NCBI GenBank assembly: GCA_018417955.1
Contig: JACTVC010000007.1
Span: 310,001-374,000, forward strand
Origin: Laccaria trichodermophora
Lineage: Eukaryota > Basidiomycota > Agaricomycetes > Agaricales > Hydnangiaceae
Direction: 5' to 3'
Length of the DNA stretch: 64,000 bases
In this document: piece by piece, positions 46,798-57,647 of the stretch
Numbering within the stretch: the stretch's first letter is position 1
Layout of the letters: each line of letters begins with the position of its first letter
Translations under genes and position numbers: made by a program
Notes under the pieces: generated by a model
Seen by the model: only the letters and a program-made list of their open reading frames with translations
Database searches by the model: none
What the model was told of the DNA's origin: nothing

Positions 46798-48045
46798 TCA
46801 ACTGCTGATTTGCAACCCAGAGTTTCTTAAAGCCCTTTTCAGCTGCCCTGCGGTTCGCTGATCTGGATTCAGTTTCCGATCTATCGCCATCCTTTCCACG
46901 TCGTTTCCGTACTTCTTCACCAGCCGCTGCAGATAAGCAACTTCTCCAGCAGCAGCATGTCGAGGCCCAGCGCCAGAGAGCGGTACGGACAACGTCGCAG
47001 ATCCCATATGCTTTATACAGGAGAGTGATTCTAGGGCTTCGAAACATGCAAGTTGTCAGCACTGTTGGACATCGCCAAGGCTTCGAAAGGGAATATGATG
47101 TCGAATATGATGTCAATTTTATAAACCCTTATGCAAGGGAACTCCTCGAGGGTAGAGATTCTCCCCGTCATAATGGAAGTGGAATGATATGACTCAAAAA
47201 GGGTGTCATGACTGATGCGTGGCACACATGAATATGTTCGCCCACAACATCAGGTTAAAAGAGCTGATGAAACAGATTAAAAAATGCAATGCCCACGATG
47301 GCCATGTGCGAAAAGAAAGCAGTGTTCAAAATTATTGATAGACTCACTCTCCAGCAATTGACCACCTTTTTCACTGACGGCGATGTCCTTTGGATGACCC
47401 CCGAGATCTGTTACCCACCGTGTCGTAATGTCATTATCTATTTGAATGTTTTTCATCTCGGTAGAGTTCGCGACGGTCGCGGCGCTTTCTTCTTCCGTGT
47501 CGTTGAGCTCTACATGTAAAATGTTTCCGGCTTCGTCACGAATAATTTTTCCAAAGCCAACCGGGATAGTTCGGTCGACTGTCGTTGACGCGGAGGGTAT
47601 CTCGGCGGGGATTTCAATGATACGGTGCGTTGATGGTTGCTCGTTGCCTCCAGACGCCAAAGGGTTTAGACTATGGATTAATCCAAGCGCGGTATAGCTA
47701 ATGATAGAATTTAGCAATATGTGAGGGCACAACTCGGAAACCAAACAAGTAAAGTCGGGAAGGTGATGGATATTCCATCGCCTGTGTCAACGTCCTGAAT
47801 GCCACGTGTAAAAAAAGGCTTCCTACTGACGCACTTTTGCTTCACGGTTTTCTTCTTGTCCCAAGCTTCCTGTAGTGCTCTGGGACCACGGATGGCTTAG
47901 AGAAAATACTCAAGATCAGCACAAAGTACCGATTTGGGCATTGCTTACGAGGCATCTTTTTGAGATTTCTTTTTGCGTGTCGGGAATGTGAAACGGCCTT
48001 GTGAGTTGACGAACGGGTCTTCCGTCGCTGACGGGGATTGGCCAT
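46798..48045 (-). CDS. NOP16: Ribosome biogenesis protein Nop16
   Basis: Nucleolar 60S assembly factor. The start MANPRQRRKTRSSTHKAVSH continues SRHAKRNLKKMP. The middle includes SYTALGLIHSLNPLASGG, PVGFGKIIRDEAGNILHVEL and TRWVTDLGGHPKDIAVSEKG. The conserved end is AGEVAYLQRLVKKYGNDVER, then MAIDRKLNPDQRTAGQLKRA and LRNSGLQISS. The last two coding exons are separated by a 311-nt intron (47037-47347), about six times the usual size here. The gene is divergent from QCR10 (144-bp gap). Confidence 0.9.
47037..47347 (-). other. Unusually long intron of NOP16
   Basis: The donor is GAGA|GTGAGTC and the acceptor TTCGAAG|CCCTAG. It contains a perfect 12-bp tandem duplication (47091-47102 and 47103-47114). 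No conserved coding sequence was recognised. All other introns I checked in the window are about 45-65 nt. Confidence 0.65.
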
Positions 48046-48189
48046 GTCGAGAAAGTTTCGAGAGTCGAGAGGGGACAAATTTGGACCAGTATTAGATATC
48101 GTTGTTGGTGGCAGTGTTAGCGAATCGGCATTCGCCGGACGCATTTTCCACCATTCCCCGTCTGTGCTCTCCAGCCTCCATCTACACTT

Positions 48190-48563
48190 ATGGCCCGTCT
48201 TGCGTATCAACCACAATCTTCGCTCAACGCCACCTTGACCGTCAGTTTTACTCTAATTCGCCCATTTCACTCACCTCCAGCTGTCTTTTAGGCGTCCAGA
48301 CGGTGGGCGACGAGCCTTGGAGTATGGGGTGTTGGTGCTGGAACGGCTGCCCTATTGGTATGTTCTAATTGCGATGTTGATCGACTCTTTCTCACTGTGT
48401 TCACAGCTCCTATCCGTCACTCCTCTTGTTAAGCGTGAACTCCTCGTGAAGGTGCCCGTGGTGAGTCCCACTCAGTATCCGGCAACCTCACATCTCACGC
48501 CCTGCTTCCAAGCTCGGTTCATATTACGAGGACAAAACGCCTGCCTCTGATAAACCCTTTTAA
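48190..48563 (+). CDS. QCR10: Ubiquinol-cytochrome c reductase subunit 10 (Qcr10)
   Basis: Small supernumerary membrane subunit of respiratory complex III. Four exons encode 73 residues: MARLAYQPQSSLNATLT, then ASRRWATSLGVWGVGAGTAA, LLLLSVTPLVKRELLVKVPV and LGSYYEDKTPASDKPF. The single membrane helix, the P-L/V-x-K-R-E-L-L-x-K-V-P connection and the final P-x-x-D-K-P-F match the yeast protein in order and length (77 residues). Introns (about 48247-48292, 48360-48408, 48462-48511) are GT-AG. The gene is too fragmented for simple ORF calling. Confidence 0.88.
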
Positions 48564-48687
48564 ATTACCCGTTGACATAGAATTGGTCGACACATAGGAA
48601 TAATCCACAATAAAACATCCATGACACATACACGACCGCTAGGTCAGGCCTTGTTATTTGGAAGTGGTTTTGGTCCTTGCTGTTCCA

Positions 48688-49929
48688 CTAAAGCTTTGCG
48701 TCTACTGTTTTGCTGGTCAGGTCTATCCCAATTTTTGCCTCGAGCTCCTTGACAGCCGAAAAGGTTCCTCCAATGGGTACATCTGGTCAAGAATGAATGT
48801 TTATCAACGGCTATTCCACATGGCCTACTCACGAATAGTATCCATTCCCAGCTTTTTAGCTGCCTTTAGGTTTCTAGATGCGGCATTAGCACGCGGCTTC
48901 TCAATGAGGAAAATATGCTTGCATTCCTATATCATCCAAAAAAACCGCTTCACTGGGCTTTATTCGATTTCGAGCACAGGCGAGCATGTAGAACTCGGCC
49001 TCTGGTTTCCTACGGTGTTGTCAGACGCCGTGCTGGATATGTCTGGATGTGGCTACTGACCTCGTTCCAAGAGCACTACTATCGCAGAAATCATCAAACA
49101 GTTCGCGGAGGTGGGAGGGCGTGGCGCCGTCACTCCAACCGAGAAACTCAAGCTCCGATTGAGGTACGTTGATTCTTGAGAAATTGTTTGTCAAAGCAAT
49201 TACTTTGTGCTTTTTCGCCGCTACACCGCGTTAATCCTGGGTTAATTTGAATGGCAACAATTACCTCGAATGCGGACGATTGCTTCCCGAATGTGTGGAT
49301 CGTACTTTCCGGCTTCACGCATCATCGCCCCGAACAACTGACGCAATCGTCACCCATAGGCAATGCCTGACCGAATTGCCACCTACCTCTCTTCCGTTGA
49401 CATCAAGCGCCTCGGGTAATCTGGGACACTCTGTTCCCTCGGTTAGATACTTCGCGTGGAAAATTCGTCAACTCCCACCTAAGCCTTTGCGTTCACAATA
49501 CGCCTTGTACCTTGAGTAACATTTGTGCTGAGGAGGCAGGAATTAGGCCCCTTTGAATGCATACCATTTATTTCCGTTGATTGTGTCTGACAAGTCGTGC
49601 CCAAAGGCTTCATAGAACGGCAACAATTCTATTTCTCCACGCTCGAATTTTTGCCATGATCCTTGTGACCCACGTTCAACACTTCGACCGGGGAGTTAGT
49701 TATTCTTTCTTACCCTACTTATTAAAAAATAGCGAACGTACATAGAGCAATTGATGTAATTCTCTGGTAGCCCCTGCTCTCGCTCATAGGCCGCGATGGC
49801 GATGAATGGACTTCGCATTACGACGCCGCCGATCTAATTGGTTGATGGTAGGAACGGCCTGCGCAATTCGTAGCAGAGTAGGCGCGTACTTACATCAAAG
49901 ATCACAGCTTGATATTTTTGAGCAGCCAT
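48688..49929 (-). CDS. HAD-superfamily hydrolase (ACAD10/epoxide-hydrolase N-domain-like)
   Basis: Haloacid-dehalogenase-fold phosphatase-like protein. The N-terminus is MAAQKYQAVIFD, then IGGVVMRSPFIAIAAYERE (motif I, nucleophile Asp, with the second acidic position replaced as in sEH/YihX-type members). The cap region includes LPENYIN and GSWQKFERGEIELLPFYEAF. Late motifs are KPEAEFYMLACARNRIKPSE, AVFLDD, INLKAAKKLGMDTI and VPIGGTFSAVKELEAKIGID, ending SKTVDAKL. The FLDDIG/NLKAAKK junction requires a GC-AG intron (48874-48922). The substrate is unknown. Confidence 0.85.
48874..48922 (-). other. GC-AG intron in the HAD hydrolase gene
   Basis: A 49-nt intron with donor AAT|GCAAGC, a GCTAATG branch-like motif and acceptor ATCTAG|AAACC. 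Splicing here produces the family motif FLDDIG-x-NLKAAK. No GT donor in the correct phase is available. Confidence 0.75.
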
Positions 49930-50490
49930 TGACGAGAGTTATAAGCAGAAGAACACTCGGCCTGTTGAGATAACCGAAGCCCCTAAATAGCCGCGTTTAA
50001 ATTTCTCACACCAATTTCCTCCTTGGTGCACAACTTTGACCTTGCTTTGACTGGTCACCATTCAGCTACATATTCCTGGCCAAACGATCGCTTCGCGCTA
50101 CCCAACACAGGCGAAGCTTTCGTCGCATTGTCGGTTTACATCTTCAAAGTTCCGATAAAAATAGCAGAGAAAGTTTGGTCGACCGCGCGAGCGGCGCGAC
50201 GTTGGCGCAACGTTACGGTAACGAAAGTAAATGCATGCCCCCAACATATTTCTAGCGTCAAAATCGAGTTCTTGCGCTTTTTGAATTGTGCCATCTATTA
50301 CGCCCAACCGTCAAGTAACGTCTGCTGCATTTTGCTTGCTTGCTTTGAGTCTGACCTCCTGATGAGCTCAGCTGGTCACGGTTCCGCTAAGGCACAGCCA
50401 CGGCTTCATTGAGCCTCTAATAACCACCGTCAATAAACTCCTCGATGTACCCGCGCAGCAGCTTTGCTTTCGTACCCCATCGATAGAAAC
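49930..50490. other. Intergenic: divergent promoter region of the HAD and penta-EF-hand genes
   Basis: No supported gene, although a 129-codon open frame exists at 50023-50412 on the + strand. A short inverted repeat CGTTAC-G-GTAACG lies at 50211-50223, within a CG-rich patch (50190-50215). Confidence 0.5.
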
Positions 50491-51548
50491 ATGTACGCAG
50501 GCCGCCCCTATACCCAGCAACACAACCACCAGTATCAACCTCCACCTCCTGGCTATGGCAGTCGTCCCCCTCATCATTCGCACCATCAAGGGGGATTCGC
50601 GTACCAACCACCACAAGGACCCCCTGCAGGTGCAGACCCACAGCTGTGGCAATGGTTTACCGCCGTCGATGCAGATCATTCGGGGTCTATCAGTGTCAAC
50701 GAGCTTCAAACAGCGCTTGTCAATGGTGTGTGTTATGTTTTAGTCTGCATATGGATCGCTAATCATCGATGCAGGGAATTGGTCGAGTAAGGCTCAAATT
50801 ATCTTTCAATGCGTCCTGAGAGCTTAACTGTTTACCCCGCTCAGGATTCGACCTTGACACTGTGAAGATGTTGATGGGCATGTTTGTAATTACGCCTCTG
50901 ATCCTCTAAACTACCCGATTCTGATGATCTTGTTGGCAGGATGTCGACCGTAGTGGAACTATCAACTATACAGGCAAGTTAGAATCGATGTGTCGATTTG
51001 ATTACTCTCGTCACACAAGGTTGCAGAGTTCGCTGGTTTGTGGAAGTACATATCGGACTGGCAGAACGTATTCCGGCACTTTGATCGGGATCGATCAGGA
51101 TCCATCGAAGGTCATGAGTTGACTGAAGCTTTTCGAAGTTTTGGCTACAATTTGGCTCCATCGCTACTGACACTGGTCGAACACAAATACGGTCCGTCTT
51201 ATCAATAGTGTTGCTCGGATTGAAGGATTAATTTGACCCAAGCATCGGAGCCTTCAGTCGGATATGGACCACCCCCAGGCATAACGTTCGACCGGTTTGT
51301 GAGGGCTTGTGTTGCGGTTAAGTCATTGACGGAAGCCTTTCAACGGTACGTTCATTATTGATCATGGCTTGATAATTCTGGTAAATTTAAACTGATTTCT
51401 GATTCTGATTCTTAGCATAGACACCGATCGCGATGGGTGGGTTCAAATTAGTTATGAACAGTTTATGAGTGTCAGTAAACAATGTTCTGTTGAGCCCGCG
51501 TTACCTTATGCTTAACCTTTGTTGTAGATCGTGCTCGCTGCACCTTGA
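50491..51548 (+). CDS. PEF1: Penta-EF-hand calcium-binding protein (Pef1/ALG-2 type)
   Basis: Calcium sensor of the PEF family, which links Ca2+ to membrane traffic and budding. The Pro/Gly/Tyr/His-rich N-terminus (MYAGRPYTQQHNHQYQPPPP; about 50 residues) precedes EF1, DADHSGSISVNEL. EF2/3 regions include FDLDTVKMLMGMFDVDRSGT and a later DRDRSGSIEGHELTEAFRSF loop. EF5 is IDTDRDGWVQISYEQFMSI, and the protein ends VLAAP. Acidic loop positions are intact in the first, second, third and last loops. The ATG at 50491 fits the family start; an in-frame ATG at 50464 would add nine residues. Confidence 0.92.
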
Positions 51549-51879
51549 ACTAAATATTGAATTTCAACCCTTTTCTTTTGTCGGATCGTCAAACCTCTTG
51601 AGAGGCTAGTGGAGAGGAGCCATAAACAGGGACAGGATTGAAAGGCGTGCGCACTTCCGTTGATGCTTCATTTGCCGTATTTTCTTTGCATATTTTCTAC
51701 ATGTACGTAGTCGTTCGGTGGTTGCGTAATTCTTTTTCTCGGTAACAACTGGGATCAACTTGATTTTCACATGTAAGCATACTCGGCAAAGTCATAAAGT
51801 CTTGTTCTCTTTCCTCAACATAACCATCCCACCCCCTACATTTCCCCACCCCCTATAGTTCCCCACCCCCAAGTGAACA
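51549..51879. promoter_or_regulatory. Promoter of the acyl-CoA synthetase gene
   Basis: No gene here. The final 55 nt before the start codon contain a triple C-rich direct repeat, listed separately. The upstream part is the 3' UTR of the penta-EF-hand gene. Confidence 0.55.
51827..51877. repeat. Three 17-bp direct repeats, C-rich on + (G-rich on -)
   Basis: Units 51827-51843, 51844-51860 and 51861-51877 share YCCCACCCCC followed by a variable 7-nt part. On the minus strand this gives six runs of three or more G with spacers of 1 and 7 nt, a sequence pattern that can form a G-quadruplex. The minus strand also holds GTGGGG, which fits the Mig1/CreA consensus SYGGRG, and the + strand holds CCCCT (STRE-like). 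Confidence 0.85.
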
Positions 51880-54726
51880 ATGCCTCTCATCGCCGACAAA
51901 ATTGTGCCATGGCCACAGGTCAAGCCGTACGATAAACAGTCAGTTCCAGTGCCCGGAACAAAGCGACCGGGCCAATCAGGTATGCCATTCGAAACGCGTT
52001 ACCACCTCACCTCTAACGCACGATCACAGCTCATTATCGCAACGGTAAAACCTATTTTGCACGACCTTAAACTGTGCCTCGCTGAACACTGACTATATCA
52101 GCTATCTGGGGCTTAATTGACGAACACACTCCCAACACTCTCGTAACTCTTGACCAGATCTTCAATGACGGTCTGAGAATTGGAAAGGACCGCGACTTTT
52201 TGGGATACCGTCCCATCATTTCGACCAATCCCCTCAAGTTCGCTCCCGTCTACACTTGGTTAACATACGGCGAGGTGGATCTTAGGCGTCGGTACCTCGG
52301 AAGCGCAATCCATACTTTGTTCCAGAGGGGTGAATTAGGGGGTGGAGAATACGACACAATTGGAATATGGTCGCCCAATCGTCCTGGTGCGTCCGAGCGC
52401 CGAGTGCACCCCACCCCCTCTTGCTCACACCCCTTATACAGAATGGCAAATAATTGATATAGCCCTGCAAACGTACAACAAGGTTGGAGTCAGTTTATAT
52501 GATACACTTGGAAAGGACTCCGTTGGTACACAAACAAACTTCTTGTTGAAATGCGCATCTGACACTTCATTCCAGAATACATGTAATTGGCTCGCTCCAT
52601 ACCTGCATTCTAGGCTAATCAACTCCGCAGTATTAACCATGCTCATCTTTCAATCATTTTCGCTACTTCGGAGCACATTTCAACAATATTGAAACTTGCA
52701 CCCAAGCTATCTACCCTGAAGATGATCGTATGCATTGACAAGTTGCCCTTAGAGGCGGCAAATTTTATCCGTGAATGGAGCGAAACACATGGCTTGAAGT
52801 TTAAGGAGTTTTCAGAGCGTAGGTCTTTGCCTCTATACAATATTATATCTAGCTAACTCTCTTCAGTCGAGGCTGAGGGCAAGGCTAACCTCCTGCAACC
52901 CATTCCGGCCACTCCTAACACCGTCGCTTCAATCTGTTACACATCGGTGTGTGATTTCCGTTGAAAAGTAAATGAGCCAAGGCTAATATATTCGCTTTCA
53001 TGCAGGGGACAACCAATAATCCAAAGGGTCACTCCATTTCCATTTCCTATTCTCATTCGCTAATAAGTTCGTTAGGTGTGGTTTTACTTCACAAGAACCT
53101 AGCAGTTGCTACCCAATCCAACTTGTATGGTATGGAATTACCAGATCATGCCATCTTGTTGTCATACCTTCCCCTTGCCCATATATATGAGGTACTGCGA
53201 GTCTTTTGCTCTTGAACGAATTCTTATGGACCTAACAGCGTGTTTGTGAATTGTGTACCATCGCTGTGGGAGGAAGGATTGGTTACTTTACTGGAGACCC
53301 TCTCCGTCTCTTAGAAGATGCACAAATTTTGAAACCAAACTTTTTCCCTTCGGTACCTCGCGTACTGAACAGGGTCTATCAGGCGGCCATGGTTGGGGGC
53401 AGCGCCCCTGGGTTAAAGGGTACTATTTTCAAGAAGGCACTACAGGCCAAGCTTGAGAGATTGCATGCGACTGGAGAGTCGAAACACGCATTTTGGGACA
53501 GAGTGGTCTTCCGCAAAGTGGGATCATTTCTCTTCATCCTCGAACTTGCATACTCATTTCACTATCTAGATTCAAGCTGTTCTTGGTGGCCAAGTACAGC
53601 TAGTCACCAGTGGCTCTGCGCCAATCAGCCCGGAAGTCATGGACTTCCTCAAGATCGCCTTTTCGTGCGAAGTAGCTGAAGGTACGTAATCTCTCTGCTT
53701 TTAATATTCGGGTAGGTAACGACTTCTAAAAGGGTAAGTTTGATTTCCACATGGCATCTCCAACCTCTTTATGAAATCCCGGGTTAGATATGGTATGACT
53801 GAGAACGCTGCTACCTGTTGTAAATCTTGGCCCAACGACCCCACCGCAAGTGGGACCGTCGGACCTCCAGGGCCTGTCAATGAGGTTAAGCTGCTCGATG
53901 TCCCAGCCATGGGTTATACCTCGGACGACAAGCCTAATCCACGCGGAGAGCTTTGTGTTCGTGGTGCAAACTGTTTTTCAACATACTACAAAGGTGGGTT
54001 GAAGATACAACATGCAAGTATACCTATTAACTGGTCTTAAATATATAGACGAGAAGAATACTAGAGAGACCGTTGATGAGGAAGGTTGGGTTCACACCGG
54101 TGATGTTGCCGAAATTGATCAACGCGGCCGTGCCAAAATCATTGACCGGGTCAAAGTCAGTTTTGCCTCCCCCTTTTGGAAACCCGTTTGATAACGAACG
54201 GATACTTCTGCAGAACATAATGAAACTTGCTCAAGGAGAATACGTCGCACTCGAGAAAATTGAGAACGTTTATAGCAGCAATCCCATCGTTTCGCAGATC
54301 TTTGTTCACGGCGACGGGCTACAGTCGTATCTGGTTGCTGTGCTCATTCCGGATCCCATCCTCCTCTCCAATATTATTTCCACGCTTCAGGACAAGAGAG
54401 TGTCACCCGAAGATGCAGCAGCCTTAGCAGCGGCCTGCAAAGATGCACGTGTCTGCTCACACATATTGTCGGCATTGACGAAGGAAGCTCAGCGGAATGG
54501 CTTGAAAGGGTACACCACTTGTTATTTACATTTGTACATCTTTCGTCTGATGTGTTTGTTATACAGATTCGAGGTGGTCAAGAGACTCCACCTGAGCCTC
54601 GATCCCTTTACCGTGGAGAACAACACACTGACGCCAACAATGAAGATCCGACGGAAGGATGCGTACAACAAGTTCAAGGTTGAGCTTGACGGGTTATATA
54701 GTCTTGGGGAACCGTCTAAGTTGTAG
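51880..54726 (+). CDS. Long-chain acyl-CoA synthetase with C-terminal peroxisomal signal
   Basis: AMP-forming enzyme that activates fatty acids. The start [20 protein letters not shown] is followed by [40 protein letters not shown], the AMP-binding signature [92 protein letters not shown] and [16 protein letters not shown]. It ends PSKL, a canonical peroxisomal targeting signal type 1, so beta-oxidation in peroxisomes is the likely role (Faa2-like). At least eight introns interrupt the gene. Confidence 0.95.
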
Positions 54727-54808
54727 GGAAGTTGTAGGGATCAAACATGACCAATCAATTCGAATAGCACTTACCCCGTACTTATATATTAGTCAAGAGT
54801 TGTAACTC

Positions 54809-55562
54809 ATGTCTACAGTGTTGTCAACAATGACCTCGAATGATAATCTCGTCGTCGTCGCTCCTCGTCCCGTCCGTCTCGCTGCTACCCACTTCCACCG
54901 TCCCCATGCACGATTCCTCTCCGACCGTGTCAAGATCGCCGACTGCGATGACATTTCCGTCGATAAGGATTCATCGCCACGCGCTTCTCCTCGGTAACTA
55001 AATTCCACCCTTCCTTTCGTCTCCTTACTGACCTTTTTATAGGTCTGTGCTAACTACAGAAGCATTAGAAGAGTTTTTATCCATTCTCAGACCATCCTTC
55101 TTCCCCTCGGCGTCCCCCACTCTTCGCTCTTGTCGCTCAGCCAGCCTTCCCACGTTTCAATATGATCGTTCGTTCACCTTTAGAGCCCGACAGCGTCTCG
55201 AGAATGCATCGCCAAAGACAGGCCACCCTTTTGACGATGTAGACACGCCGTTTTTGCAGCACAATCGGAATAGTTCGTCTACCACCCCTGAACTGACGGA
55301 CCTCGATAACTCCTTTGATCATGATCTTCTCGATCCTCGCCTGGAAACTTCTGCGCACTGGTTTCCGTATGGTGTTTTATGTGGGTTTCTCGTTTGTTTG
55401 CGTCTACTTGAGCTAATGGTTCAAGCAGCGTCTCCCATCTCTCGCACACACACTCGCAACCCGTTTCTTAGGCAAGCATCAGACTACCCCCCCGTGGCTG
55501 TCAGTCCCTTGTCCCCGGCTGCCATTCCTCTCCCATCCCCCTCTCCTGGGGAGATGCTCTAA
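54809..55562 (+). CDS. Unrecognised Ser/Pro-rich protein
   Basis: No family recognised. The predicted chain starts MSTVLSTMTSNDNLVVVAPR and continues HRPHARFLSDRVKIADCDDI. After an intron at about 54994-55043 it reads SVLTTEALEEFLSILRPSFF, then Ser-rich sequence, an acidic patch (LTDLDNSFDHDLLDPRLETS) and AHWFPYGVL. A second intron (about 55380-55427, 48 nt) leads to SPISRTHTRNPFLRQASDYP and a Pro-rich end SPSPGEML. Many SP/TP sites suggest a phosphorylated, disordered protein. The intact frame over both junctions supports it being real. Confidence 0.6.
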
Positions 55563-55900
55563 GTTCTGATCACTGCATTCCTTCACTCCGCCTCTCCCTT
55601 CGCGCTCTCATTATTGAGCAACCACTCGCTTGTCGCAATACCTTTCCTCGTTCCCTCCTGGCTTCCGTCCCTATTTCTATATCATCTTATTACCACCAAA
55701 GTATGGAATTTTCATAATCGTTGTGTATGTAATCATCTATTTTGTGGCCTAGCTAGTCTAGTACATTGACCTCTCTCCAGACTTTTGTTGTGGACGTCCT
55801 TCGGAAATCTTTACTTTTCCATAAACACGTCTCCACATTGATTGATTCCTGTATAGCTAAATTGTATTATGTGCGTCCAAAGGAATGGGAATGAAATTAT
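55563..55900. other. Intergenic between convergent genes
   Basis: Pyrimidine-rich 3' UTR sequence of the preceding gene and the 3' region of the M24 peptidase gene. Nothing else is supported. Confidence 0.5.
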
Positions 55901-57583
55901 TCAAGGCAACCAAGGGGAAGTGCTCTGGCCGCCAACACCCTCTGTCAGATATTTGGCATTTCCATCAGCATCGATAAAGAAACAGTCTTCCAATCTGACA
56001 CCAAGCTACCGATGTATTATCAGATTAAATTAACGATATCGGGGAGAATTTAGACACCTTGTGTTTGATATAAACCCCCGGCTCGTTTGAAAATGTGTGC
56101 CCAGTTGCGATCACATCGTTGCTCCCCCCGTGAAGATAAGGCTGCTCGTGGACTTCGAGCCCAATGCCTTTTAACAGAATAAAGGTTCAGGTCACAAATT
56201 CTGCAGATCAGCAAACCCACCATGACCAAGGCGATGGGTGAAAAAACGACCATAGCCTGCCGCGCTTAAAAATGTCCGCGCCGCGTCGTCGACTTCGTGG
56301 GTCACCACGCCAGCTTTGGCTGCACGTATGGCAGCTTTTTGGGCAGTGTGGACGTGGTACCAAACTTCCAGATGCTCATCTGGGATATTCGAGCTTGGGA
56401 GGGCTACTGTCTAAAGCCAGAATTAGTATTTACATGAACTGCGGACATTGATAGCTTACTCGGGTAACATCGCTAAAATAACCATGCAATGATGCAGTAC
56501 AATCGAACAAGGCAAACTCATTCTCAGAGAGTGCATGGTCTGTGCCACTGCCATGCGGAAGAGCGGCATTCTCTGTTCAAATGGTCAAAAGAGGTCTCAA
56601 AATACAAACGAGCATCGAAGACACGTACCACCGAACAAAGTTAGGCACCCGCCACTTTTGAGACCAGCCGCAGAAAGCGAAGCGGCTATCATGTCGTGGG
56701 CTTGAGACTCTCGAATACCAACATGGAGTGAATTGTGGACTTCCCGAATAACGAGAAGCGCTGCCTATAGATACAAAAACGAGAGTGTGTGGTTAAAAAA
56801 TGCCCTCATTAGGCATAAGGGTAGTCAAGCACTTCGTTAGCGCATTTCAGGATCTCTATCTCCGCTTTGGACTTGCGTTCACGTAGACGCCTGATCTCCA
56901 ATGGAGCGGACTGGACCCAATGTGGACCCGGAGAGGCATTCTTTAACCCGTCAACGATGAATGTCCGAATGGTATCGTCTACGTAGATTGTACCTGTTAT
57001 CGGCAAGGCGGACAGAGCAACAGCATATGGGTTGGCTTCTTCCGCCCATTCAACGTATTTCACCTTGGAGAAAGAGGGTTGGGGTACAGGAAGGCCTTTT
57101 GCTCGGGTCGATTCGAACTGGCGGAAGGTTAGTTTATGCCAGATGTAAAAAGGTAAAAAGCTCGAGCAATACCTTTGGAGTGAGTATGGCCACTTGTGCA
57201 TGGATGTCCGTGGTTGAAGGAGAGATGATAGGCGTAATAATCAACAGCAAAGGACGTTCTGACAATTTCCATTCCGAAGTAGAAAAGTTTGCGAAGTACT
57301 GAGTGATTGCCCCAGGTTCGGCGACGTATGCCGACGCGTTTAACGCGTGAAGAGTATGAGCTAGCGTAGCCTGACGGACCTGATACTCTTCGTGGCTGAT
57401 TGGAGAGATGCTTTCGCAGTGAGGGCGTACGACGGTGTTTGGATACGGTCTGATGTTGAACTTGAGGAAAGGAAAGGTGGCTACGGCTATGCAGGTGACG
57501 ATGAAGAGTATGGCAGCTCTGCTGAATGTTGGAAACGCGTAAGTTGTCTGATTCAGCTTAAATCCAGCCTTCTCCGGGTCCAT
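55901..57583 (-). CDS. Membrane-anchored M24 metallopeptidase (Xaa-Pro dipeptidase-like)
   Basis: Pita-bread-fold peptidase. The ATG at 57583 gives MDPEKAGFKLNQTTYAFPTF, followed by a signal-anchor helix (RAAILFIVTCIAVATFPFLKF), so the catalytic part should be lumenal or extracellular. The five metal ligands are visible: ALFDCTASLHGYFSDVTR (two Asp), THRLGHGIGLEVHEQP (His), FSNEPGVYIKHK (Glu) and VRLEDCFFIDADG (Glu). The protein ends STSPWLP. N-glycosylation sequons occur just after the anchor (NQT lies before it; NAS and NFS after it). The gene is divergent from the AlkB-fusion gene (64-bp gap). Confidence 0.9.
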
Positions 57584-57647
57584 TTTGTACGACGTCGTCA
57601 AGAGCAGCGGCGCCCAAAGTCAACGCAAGGCTTGCTTCCATTCTGTC
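57584..57647. promoter_or_regulatory. 64-bp divergent promoter, M24 peptidase / CUE-AlkB-GRF gene
   Basis: This is the gap between the two ATGs. A shared bidirectional core promoter is likely. The AlkB-fusion start could alternatively be the Met codon at 57660. Confidence 0.45.

Noticed and set aside
50023..50412. 129-codon open frame on + strand upstream of the penta-EF-hand gene
   Set aside because: No recognisable domain, unusual composition, and it covers a region that looks like a promoter. Kept only as intergenic sequence.
57098..57125. tRNA B-box-like sequence (GTTCGAATC on the minus strand)
   Set aside because: It lies in a coding exon of the M24 peptidase (FESTRAKG), and no A-box or cloverleaf is visible.
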